Source of the DNA: Spirochaetota bacterium
Lineage (GTDB): Bacteria; Spirochaetota; UBA4802; UBA5550
Direction of reading: 5' to 3'
NCBI GenBank assembly: GCA_022704585.1
Contig: JAKJGD010000041.1
Location: 1 to 9,522 of the forward strand
Length of the DNA stretch: 9,522 nucleotides
Positions 1 to 5,509 of the stretch are shown piece by piece. The number at the start of each line of letters is the position of its first letter. The stretch's first letter is position 1. Under the pieces are notes generated by a model, which saw nothing but the letters and a program-made list of their open reading frames with translations, was not told the origin of the DNA and searched no databases. The position numbers and the translations under genes were made by a program.

Positions 1-809
1 GTGATCCTTTTTTTCATGCTCCAGCTCGAGCCGTAATTCGATGATTTCATGAAGAAGAGCTCATCGGAGAAATCCTCCTCCTTGCCCTGCCATACCATGA
101 AGAACTGCTTCCCCGACACGACGATGGAGGGGAAGAACGCGCCCCGCATGTTGCCGGTCAGGCGCATGAGCGAGCCGGTCGTCTTGAACTCGACCCCGTC
201 CTCGCTCAGGGCGTGAAAGAGGCTGATGTTCTCGCCAACGCTGCCGTGATAAAAGAGGTGAAGCACGTTACGATCGTCGTAGTAGGCGCGCGGCAGCATC
301 TCCATCTCTTTTTTCAGGGATATCTGCGCCGGTGCGCTCCATGACGCCCCGTAGTCCCGGGACACGGATGAATAGACGCGGTTGGTCGACTCCGATTCGA
401 CATACGCCTGCCAGGCAACGGTAATGAGCCCTGAGGGCGACACCGCCGCATGGGGGCTCAGCGGGATATTCGAAGCCGCGTCCGCGACCCTGACTGTCGG
501 CATGAAGGTGGCCCCGCCGTCAAAGGAGATGGACGCGAACACACCCTGCTTTCCGCCGCCCCGCCCCTCGTAGGTGACGACGATAACGTCGCCGCGGGAG
601 GCGGCGTTAAGGCCCCTGGCCACGACGTTGAAGGATGAAACCTGGAAACTCCTCTCCCAGCCGACCGGGTTGGTAACCGCCCTGGTGTTCTGAAATACCA
701 TGGCGACAATGATTGAAAAGACCACCAGGACAAAAATCGACCAGAGGATCTGCCGGACAAAGGCAAACCTGAAATACAGGTTCAGTATGGATGACAGGAA
801 GCGGCTCAT
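1..809 (-). CDS. Membrane-anchored Asp-box (BNR/sialidase-like) propeller protein, 3' end beyond window
   Basis: The reading frame runs from ATG at 809 to the left edge without a stop, giving 269 complete residues of a longer protein. Residues 1-18 are short and basic, and residues about 19-39 (QILWSIFVLVVFSIIVAMVF) form one hydrophobic helix, so the protein is probably anchored with its bulk outside the cytoplasm. The rest is beta-rich with Asp-box motifs (S-x-D-x-G-x-T/S-W/F): SFDGGATF at 95-102, SRDYGASW at 150-157 and SSNYGSSW at 256-263, with a decayed copy near 202-208. Asp boxes mark the blade turns of sialidase/BNR beta-propellers. The fold is well supported, but no catalytic Arg triad or Tyr/Glu pair can be assigned from this part, so enzymatic activity is not shown; a sugar-binding or structural propeller is equally possible. 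The ribosome site is weak (a GGA a few bases upstream). It is transcribed divergently from the LysM-like gene. Confidence 0.8.
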   Translation of the reverse strand, partial: MSRFLSSILNLYFRFAFVRQILWSIFVLVVFSIIVAMVFQNTRAVTNPVGWERSFQVSSFNVVARGLNAASRGDVIVVTYEGRGGGKQGVFASISFDGGATFMPTVRVADAASNIPLSPHAAVSPSGLITVAWQAYVESESTNRVYSSVSRDYGASWSAPAQISLKKEMEMLPRAYYDDRNVLHLFYHGSVGENISLFHALSEDGVEFKTTGSLMRLTGNMRGAFFPSIVVSGKQFFMVWQGKEEDFSDELFFMKSSNYGSSWSMKKRI

Positions 810-842
810 GACAGGTTTTTCATTCCGGATCGGCTATATAAT

Positions 843-871
843 ATTATTCTTATTCTTGATTCAGATGTAAA
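843..871 (-). promoter_or_regulatory. Candidate sigma-70 promoter for the Asp-box gene
   Basis: Read on the minus strand, TTTACA (871-866) is followed after 17 nt by AATAAT (848-843). Each box has five of six bases of the sigma-70 consensus at ideal spacing. Transcription would start near 836, leaving a leader of about 27 nt before the ATG at 809. The area is clearly A+T-richer than the flanking genes. This is motif matching only. Confidence 0.45.
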
Positions 872-1041
872 GTAATAAACAATGGCAACCCCGGTCAAGA
901 GTGTTATAGTATATATTCGCCATTTTGCCGCAAAATATTATGCAATTAAATGAAATTGTATAAAAATTGCATGTGGCCGGTCCGGAGGATGCCCCGGGAC
1001 GTTGAGCGGCAGAACCGGTACGGTGCAAAGGCAAAATGTAA

Positions 1042-1068
1042 TTGCATTCCGGTTCCGTTGTTTATAAA
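1042..1068 (+). promoter_or_regulatory. Weak candidate promoter for the LysM-like gene
   Basis: TTGCAT at 1042-1047 and TATAAA at 1063-1068 are separated by 15 nt (16 if the -10 is read as ATAAAA). The start would lie near 1075, about 70 nt ahead of the GTG at 1144 and upstream of the GC hairpin. The spacing is short, so support is limited. The -35-like box overlaps the second AATTGCA copy. Confidence 0.3.
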
Positions 1069-1105
1069 AGTGTTTTTTATCGCGCATGGCGATTCAGCTC
1101 TTCCT

Positions 1106-1133
1106 CCCCCCGCCCCCCGGAGTGGGCGGGGGG
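1106..1133 (+). promoter_or_regulatory. Perfect 10-bp GC hairpin covering the putative ribosome site
   Basis: CCCCCCGCCC at 1106-1115 pairs perfectly with GGGCGGGGGG at 1124-1133 around an 8-nt loop. The 3' arm is the only purine-rich, Shine-Dalgarno-like sequence before the GTG at 1144 (10-nt spacer), so the fold would hide the ribosome site. What follows is TAAAATT rather than a T-run, so it is not a standard intrinsic terminator. It could be a translational control element or a copy of a GC-rich intergenic repeat. Confidence 0.5.
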
Positions 1134-1143
1134 TAAAATTCAC

Positions 1144-3528
1144 GTGATCAGTAACGTCATGGAAATCAAGGACCTAATACAATCGGACGGCGACAGGCTG
1201 TTCATCGTTGACCCCGAGTGTTATATCATCTTCACCGGCGAAACGACCGATGACATCAAGCCGTTCATCCGCATCGGAAACTGGAACGATATGCCGGTCG
1301 AGCTTGTGCCGCTTATCGAGAACATCATCATCACCGACGGTCTCATCGGCGACCCGGCCCACGAGCAGTTCAACATCGAGGTGCGGCGCCTCCCGGAAAA
1401 CCGCTACATCGGGAGCCGGGGCATCGTGCAGAGGTTCCTCAATTACCAGCGGATCTTCGGCCTGGACCTGACCAACGCCTCGATAGTGGATATCGAGAAG
1501 GACCTTCCCGAGCTCTCACGGGAAAAGAACATATCGCACAAGGACCAGTTCATCGGCGTATTTTACCGGAACGGAAACTTCAAGACCCTCCTCAATAAAA
1601 ATACGATATTCGACCTGAACCAGATCACGGGCAGGCCCGCGACCTGGCAGCGGCTCCACGATCTGCTGTCGGAAACCCACCGGGGCTCGCATCGCTACGA
1701 CGGCTCGGGCATGGTGATCGTCGGGCACAATCCGATGTTCTACGACAGGAGCCATTTCTGCTCGTACCTGTTCCCGGCCAGTTACCTGCGGGACTTCTCG
1801 CTGCTGGGCATAGATCCCGGCAGGATCGAGGCGGTGCTCCATCCCTCGCTCAACCTCATCGCGCTGTCGAAATTCTTCAAGTGGCTGAACAACGCCGGCC
1901 GCAAGATCAAGATATTCGCCAACAGCACCGACATCGAGCTTCTCAAGAGGCTATACTCCGGCGCCTCCATCCGCAAGGACAACTTCAGCGGCATGAACTA
2001 CCGGGCCGATTCCGGCCTGACGATCAGGAACTATCCGGACACCTACAACCTGAAAATTATTTTCAACAACGTCTCGCCCGCGGGCGAAAGCATGACCGTC
2101 GCTTTCCTGAAGTCGGCCGGCGGGGCGCGGGAAATCATCCGGGAGGGGCCCGATCTCATCGTGGCGTCCTACACCGCGTTCGAGGACATCGCGATGCTCC
2201 TCAAGTCGAGCACGGCCCCCTGCGCCGTCATCGACGATGGCAATAAAAACGTGCGCAAGCTCGCGGGCAGCGAGAAGATCGTCCTGTCGCCGGGCACGCA
2301 CTACGCCCTCTACCGCTTCGGCCGTGCCGAGCACATCGACTCGATCGTCGGCCTGGGCGAAGAGCTGGCGGCGCGCATCACGGCTGACCCGGAAACGCTG
2401 CTGGCCGAGCTTACCGCGCCGGCCGACGGCGGCGCCGCTGACGAGGCCCGCGCGAAGCTCGCCTTCAACGTCCTGTCCATGGCGCGGGTCATCATGCACG
2501 GGACCAGGGACCGCAGGCTCCTGGCGCGCCTCAGGGACTTCTCCGCAACCCTTGCCTCCCGCCATGTCGTGGCGCTCGTGCTGCATAACGGCGGCCTGTT
2601 CCAGTTCATCATCGACTACGGCGGGAAGACCGGACCGGTCCTCTTCGATACGGTGTCCGGCGAGCCGGACGGCCGTATCGACCCCGCCCTGCTCGAGTGC
2701 AGGGACCGGATCCTGCGCGACCGGGAGCGGCTTGCCCTCCTGGTCGAGATTTACACCCGGTCGGAGCAGTACCGGGCTAAAAACACGCCCGGCATGAAAG
2801 AGCTCAGGAGCGCCATCGACACCCGGAAAGAACAGTACCGGGACGAGTCCCTGAGCCTGGAGCACTCGTGGACGCGCTCCATCGCGGGCGAGCCCCGGGA
2901 GGATGAGGCGCCGTCGCAGGCGGCCGGGCCGGAGGGGCCTCTCGCCCGGTTCATGGCAAAGGTCCGCTCGCTGCCGGTCACGGTGAAAATCGCAGTCCCC
3001 GTTGCCGCACTGCTTATCATCGCCGCCGCGATCATCCTCTCCCATAACGCACCCGCCATCGTCCGCGCCTTCAGGGACGACCGCGCCGGCGCTGTCGAGA
3101 GCCGCGACATAGACGCGCGCTACCGCAAACTGGCGAAAGAGATGAACATCAGGATCCGGGACAACGACATCCTCCATTACGCCAACGCCGTGGCCCTTAA
3201 AAACGGCTACCACAGGATCGCCTCGACCAGGCTGAAAGACCGCAATCCCGACTGGATCTACCCGGAAAACGTCTTCATGATGCTCGACGGCCAGCGGGTG
3301 GTCGTAAGCCACGGAGACACACTCTGGAACCTTTCCCGGAACAAGCTCATCGAGTCGGCGATCAGGTTCAACGAAATCCTGAAGCTGCTGCCGGCCGCGG
3401 ACGCGAAGACAAGGCCGCGCCTGCTGAAAGAGGCCCGCGATATCGCCTACACGTCGAAGCAGCGTGAGGCGCTTGACGCGATCGCACCCCCGGCGCCGGC
3501 CGCAGGGGCGCAGGAGAAAGCCCGATGA
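1144..3528 (+). CDS. Single-pass membrane protein with C-terminal LysM-like region; N-terminal part unrecognised
   Basis: The product is 794 aa from GTG 1144, the only start with a G-rich site upstream (GGGGGG, 10-nt spacer). ATG 1159 is possible but lacks a site, and the longer TTG 1042 frame adds unprotein-like sequence. Residues 1-610 form a mixed alpha/beta region I cannot assign to a family; a hydrophobic strand GMVIVGHNPMF lies near 189-199. One transmembrane helix follows at about 616-632 (IAVPVAALLIIAAAIIL), with basic residues before it (RFMAKVRSLPVTVK), which suggests N-in, C-out. Beyond it, RNPDWIYPENVF (700-711) resembles the end of a LysM repeat, and VVVSHGDTLWNLSR around GDTLW 724-728 resembles the start of one, suggesting peptidoglycan binding in the periplasm. 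The tail is Ala/Pro-rich. The stop overlaps the next gene's start (ATGA). The coding call is firm; the LysM call is moderate; the function is unknown. Confidence 0.85.
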   Translation: MISNVMEIKDLIQSDGDRLFIVDPECYIIFTGETTDDIKPFIRIGNWNDMPVELVPLIENIIITDGLIGDPAHEQFNIEVRRLPENRYIGSRGIVQRFLNYQRIFGLDLTNASIVDIEKDLPELSREKNISHKDQFIGVFYRNGNFKTLLNKNTIFDLNQITGRPATWQRLHDLLSETHRGSHRYDGSGMVIVGHNPMFYDRSHFCSYLFPASYLRDFSLLGIDPGRIEAVLHPSLNLIALSKFFKWLNNAGRKIKIFANSTDIELLKRLYSGASIRKDNFSGMNYRADSGLTIRNYPDTYNLKIIFNNVSPAGESMTVAFLKSAGGAREIIREGPDLIVASYTAFEDIAMLLKSSTAPCAVIDDGNKNVRKLAGSEKIVLSPGTHYALYRFGRAEHIDSIVGLGEELAARITADPETLLAELTAPADGGAADEARAKLAFNVLSMARVIMHGTRDRRLLARLRDFSATLASRHVVALVLHNGGLFQFIIDYGGKTGPVLFDTVSGEPDGRIDPALLECRDRILRDRERLALLVEIYTRSEQYRAKNTPGMKELRSAIDTRKEQYRDESLSLEHSWTRSIAGEPREDEAPSQAAGPEGPLARFMAKVRSLPVTVKIAVPVAALLIIAAAIILSHNAPAIVRAFRDDRAGAVESRDIDARYRKLAKEMNIRIRDNDILHYANAVALKNGYHRIASTRLKDRNPDWIYPENVFMMLDGQRVVVSHGDTLWNLSRNKLIESAIRFNEILKLLPAADAKTRPRLLKEARDIAYTSKQREALDAIAPPAPAAGAQEKAR

Positions 3529-4106
3529 TCGTAGATCCGAACAAGCACTATTACGTGGAGCCCGTGGAGATCGAGGTCTACCTGAAAAAGGCCGGCAAGG
3601 TGCGCACCGTGATCAAGGATCTTTATGTCGAGCTCGTTCCCGTGGAGCCGTCGGGCGAGAAGAGCAAGGAGATATTCGACACCTTCATAGAGAAGGACGA
3701 GCCGATAGACCTGATGGAAGTTCAGAACTTCTACCCCGAGTTCATCAAGATCATCTACGACTCCTACTACCAGAACATGGACCTGTTCGAGAAGCTTTCC
3801 ATGCATTTCAAATCGGGCCTTGCGGGGAGCGCCGACTCGTGGCGGATGTGCCTCTATTTCACGGAGCTGCTGCTGAAATACGAGCCCACGGTCGCGTCCA
3901 AGGCGATCGGCGACTTTCAGACACATAACCTGAACTACCTCATCGTCAAGCTGAACGCGATCGGGGAACCATATCTGCTGGAAGACTCGACGGTCGCGTA
4001 CCTGATCAAGCGTAAAAACATGGCCACGAAACACCTTCCGCGGGACAAGGAGTTCGACAAGCTCGTTGAGCTGTGGGAATATAATATAAAAGAGAAGTTT
4101 TATTAG
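3525..4106 (+). CDS. Conserved-looking hypothetical protein, translationally coupled to the LysM-like membrane protein
   Basis: The product is 193 aa. Its ATG (3525-3527) overlaps the upstream TGA in an ATGA arrangement, and AGGAG lies at 3512-3516 with an 8-nt spacer, so coupled translation with the membrane protein is very likely. The sequence is soluble, with no signal peptide or membrane segment. It starts with a beta-like part (residues 1-45, HYYVEPVEIEVYLKKAGKVRTVIKDLYVELVPVE) and continues as acidic and aromatic helices (about 50-190), including WRMCLYFTELLLKYEP. I do not recognise a family or catalytic motif. From context it may be a cytosolic partner of the large N-terminal part of the upstream protein; that is inference. 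Its TAG stop (4104-4106) lies inside the TTAG target duplication of the downstream insertion, which left the gene intact. Confidence 0.8.
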   Translation: MIVDPNKHYYVEPVEIEVYLKKAGKVRTVIKDLYVELVPVEPSGEKSKEIFDTFIEKDEPIDLMEVQNFYPEFIKIIYDSYYQNMDLFEKLSMHFKSGLAGSADSWRMCLYFTELLLKYEPTVASKAIGDFQTHNLNYLIVKLNAIGEPYLLEDSTVAYLIKRKNMATKHLPRDKEFDKLVELWEYNIKEKFY

Positions 4107-4132
4107 CAGTTTGCTGAAAAACAGCAAACTGC
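4106..4132 (+). repeat. Perfect 11-bp palindrome at left end of the MITE
   Basis: GCAGTTTGCTG (4106-4116) pairs perfectly with CAGCAAACTGC (4122-4132) around a loop of five A. It overlaps the left terminal inverted repeat and begins on the last base of the upstream stop codon. No T-run follows, so it is not itself an intrinsic terminator, although in RNA it could protect the 3' end of the upstream transcript. Confidence 0.85.
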
Positions 4133-4135
4133 AAA

Positions 4136-4162
4136 GCGATACATGGATGTATCGCCGTTTTT
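4136..4162 (+). terminator. Intrinsic terminator carried inside the MITE
   Basis: GCGATACAT (4136-4144) pairs with ATGTATCGC (4147-4155). The stem is nine base pairs if fully closed, or eight with a TGGA loop, and CGTTTTT (4156-4162) follows. This hairpin plus T-run sits about 30 nt after the stop of the 193-aa gene and would end the LysM-like/193-aa transcript. The stem is only moderately G+C-rich, so efficiency is uncertain. Confidence 0.6.
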
Positions 4163-4188
4163 CGAGGTATAAGCCAAGAAAAACGTGA

Positions 4189-4265
4189 GGTTTTACGGCA
4201 AACGAACATGATGAGCATATCGATAATAACAATGAACGTTTGCCTCATATTCACTTCGTAAAACC
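4189..4265. repeat. Nested long-range inverted repeat in the MITE core
   Basis: GGTTTTACG (4189-4197) is the reverse complement of CGTAAAACC (4257-4265). Just inside it, GGCAAACG (4197-4204) is the reverse complement of CGTTTGCC (4237-4244). Together they would fold the core into a stem with an internal bulge and a loop of about 32 nt. Confidence 0.65.
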
Positions 4266-4268
4266 GAC

Positions 4269-4300
4269 CCTGAAAAACTCCATGGATGGAGTTTTTCAGG
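4269..4300. repeat. Perfect 15-bp palindrome at right end of the MITE
   Basis: CCTGAAAAACTCCAT (4269-4283) pairs with ATGGAGTTTTTCAGG (4286-4300) with only GG between the arms. The right arm overlaps the right terminal inverted repeat. The centre CATGGATG is shared with the terminator hairpin at 4136-4155. As RNA the arm contains TTTTT but does not end in it, so I do not call it a terminator. Confidence 0.85.
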
Positions 4301-4317
4301 AAACTGTTAGATCACAC

Positions 4318-4323
4318 AGGGGG
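4318..4323 (+). promoter_or_regulatory. Ribosome binding site fixing the thiolase start
   Basis: AGGGGG lies nine bases ahead of ATG 4333. This rules out the longer frame that begins with TTG 4240 inside the MITE. The site lies outside the insertion, so it predates it. Confidence 0.7.
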
Positions 4324-4332
4324 AATCCGGAA

Positions 4333-5508
4333 ATGAAGGAAGTTGTCATAGTAAGCGGCTGCCGCACGGCGCTGGGGAGCTTCAACGGGTCGCTCGCGAC
4401 TACCGGCGGCACCAGGCTCGGCGCCATCGTTATCGAGGAGGCGGTCCGTCGCGCCGGGATCGACAGGGAGAAAGTGGACGAAGTCATCATGGGGATGGTC
4501 CTCCCCTGCGGGTACGGCCAGAACCCGGCGAAGCAGGCGGCGGTAATGGCAGGCATGCCCTGGCACGTCGGCGGCCTGACCGTGAACAAGGTCTGCGGAT
4601 CGGGCCTCAAGGCGGTAATGCTCGCCGCGCAGGCGATCCAGTGCGGCGATGCCGACGTGGTTGTCGCGGGCGGCATGGAGAACATGACCATGGCCCCCTA
4701 CTATCTCGAGAAGGCCCGCTTCGGCTTCCGGATGGGACCCGGGAAAATAGACGACCACATGGTCCACGACGGTCTCTGGGACATCGTGAACGATTTTCAC
4801 ATGGGCATATCGAACGAGCTCTGCTCCGAGAGATACAAGGTCACCAGGGAAGACCAGGACCGGCACGCGGCCGAGTCGTACCGCCGATCGCTCGCGGCGA
4901 TCAAGGGCGGCGTGTTCAGGGACGAAATCGTCCCGGTACCGGTCAAGGCGCGCAAGGGCGCACCCGCGCAGTTCGACACCGACGAATGCCCCCGCGATAC
5001 ATCCTACGAAGAGCTCTCGAAGATGAAAGCGGCCTTCAAGGAGGGCGGTTTGACCACGGCCGGGAACGCGTCCGTCATCAGCGACGGAGCGGCCGCCGTC
5101 GTAGTCATGTCAAAAGAAAAGGCGGTCGAGCTCGGCTGCGCGGTGCGGGCGACCCTCGGCGCGCAGGCCTCCCACGGCATCGACATGAAGTACGTGCTCG
5201 TTGCCCCCATCTGGGCCGTTCCCAAGTGCCTCAAGAAAGAGGGGATTTCCATCAAAGACGTCGACCTCTTCGAGATCAACGAGGCCTTCAGCGGCTCGAC
5301 CGTCGCGGTGATGAAGGAGCTGGGTCTGGATCCGGAAAAAGTAAACGTCAACGGCGGATGCGTGGCCATGGGCCATCCCATCGGCGCGAGCGGGTGCCGG
5401 GTGCTTGTGTCGATCATCCACGAGCTGGAGCGCCGCAGGAAGCACACGGGGCTGTGCACCCTGTGCCTGGGCGGCGGCGAGGCGGTCGCGATGGTGGTGA
5501 GGGTGTAG
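4333..5508 (+). CDS. Thiolase (acetyl-CoA acetyltransferase / acetyl-CoA C-acyltransferase)
   Basis: The product is 391 aa, the standard length for a thiolase-II enzyme, which condenses two acetyl-CoA to acetoacetyl-CoA or cleaves 3-ketoacyl-CoA. The nucleophile is Cys88 in VNKVCGSGLKA, followed by NEAF at 316-319, His348 in GHPIGASG and the second catalytic Cys378 in CLGGG. The last three almost coincide in number with the classic biosynthetic thiolase of Zoogloea. GGMENMTMAPY (near 124-134) is also typical. Oddities: the final motif reads CLGGGEAVAM where CIGGGQG-A is usual, and NEAFS replaces NEAFA, so substrate preference is open. Length and motifs fit an acetoacetyl-CoA thiolase better than a long-chain FadA, but both remain possible. 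It is separated from the 193-aa gene by the MITE and ends one base before the convergent acyl-CoA dehydrogenase. I see no convincing promoter directly upstream. Confidence 0.93.
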   Translation: MKEVVIVSGCRTALGSFNGSLATTGGTRLGAIVIEEAVRRAGIDREKVDEVIMGMVLPCGYGQNPAKQAAVMAGMPWHVGGLTVNKVCGSGLKAVMLAAQAIQCGDADVVVAGGMENMTMAPYYLEKARFGFRMGPGKIDDHMVHDGLWDIVNDFHMGISNELCSERYKVTREDQDRHAAESYRRSLAAIKGGVFRDEIVPVPVKARKGAPAQFDTDECPRDTSYEELSKMKAAFKEGGLTTAGNASVISDGAAAVVVMSKEKAVELGCAVRATLGAQASHGIDMKYVLVAPIWAVPKCLKKEGISIKDVDLFEINEAFSGSTVAVMKELGLDPEKVNVNGGCVAMGHPIGASGCRVLVSIIHELERRRKHTGLCTLCLGGGEAVAMVVRV

Positions 5509-5509
5509 C

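Larger units (their letters stand above)
810..1143. other. Divergent intergenic region between Asp-box gene and LysM-like gene
   Basis: About 334 bases without a convincing gene. The left half (830-970) is A+T-rich and suits divergent promoters. The motif AATTGCA occurs at 965-971 and 1040-1046 on the plus strand and as its complement TGCAATT at 941-947. The two plus copies are each followed by CCGGT-CCG-like bases, forming an imperfect direct repeat 75 bp apart. A strong GC hairpin closes the region at 1106-1133. Open frames crossing it (950-1147 plus, 946-1143 minus, and the TTG-started extension from 1042) look like chance: low-complexity translation and no ribosome site. Confidence 0.6.
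4103..4310. mobile_element. MITE-like element: 200 bp, 16-bp TIRs, TTAG target duplication
   Basis: The element spans 4107-4306. Its left end CAGTTTGCTGAAAAAC (4107-4122) matches the reverse complement of its right end, GTTTTTCAGGAAACTG (4291-4306), at 15 of 16 positions. TTAG lies directly outside both ends (4103-4106 and 4307-4310), as a target-site duplication would. The inside is non-coding, A+T-richer than its neighbours, and almost entirely palindromic: hairpins at 4106-4132, 4136-4155 and 4269-4300 plus a nested inverted repeat across 4189-4265. Short length, TIRs, duplication and lack of a transposase are the hallmarks of a MITE. A 4-bp YTAR-type duplication is, from memory, typical of IS701-family elements; this parent assignment is tentative. 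It separates the 193-aa gene from the thiolase gene. Confidence 0.75.

Noticed and set aside
806..823. Five-codon minicistron (ATG 823, TGA 808-806) overlapping the Asp-box gene start
   Set aside because: The ATGA overlap is suggestive of a leader peptide, but it has only a weak upstream GGA and no distinctive codons; chance is likely.
1042..1143. Upstream extension of the LysM-like gene from TTG 1042
   Set aside because: It reads through the GC hairpin as Ser/Pro-rich sequence and overlaps the likely promoter; no ribosome site is present.
1951..3312. 453-codon open frame on the minus strand opposite the LysM-like gene
   Set aside because: It is a mirror of G+C-rich codon use. Its translation is Val/Asp/Arg-rich without domains, while the plus frame has a ribosome site, coupled partner, membrane helix and LysM motif.
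4189..4265. Promoter inside the MITE driving the thiolase
   Set aside because: GATAAT at 4222-4227 resembles a -10 box, but no reasonable -35 lies 16-18 nt upstream.
4240..4332. Upstream extension of the thiolase from TTG 4240
   Set aside because: It would start inside the MITE without a ribosome site. ATG 4333 has AGGGGG at correct spacing and matches the usual thiolase N-terminus.
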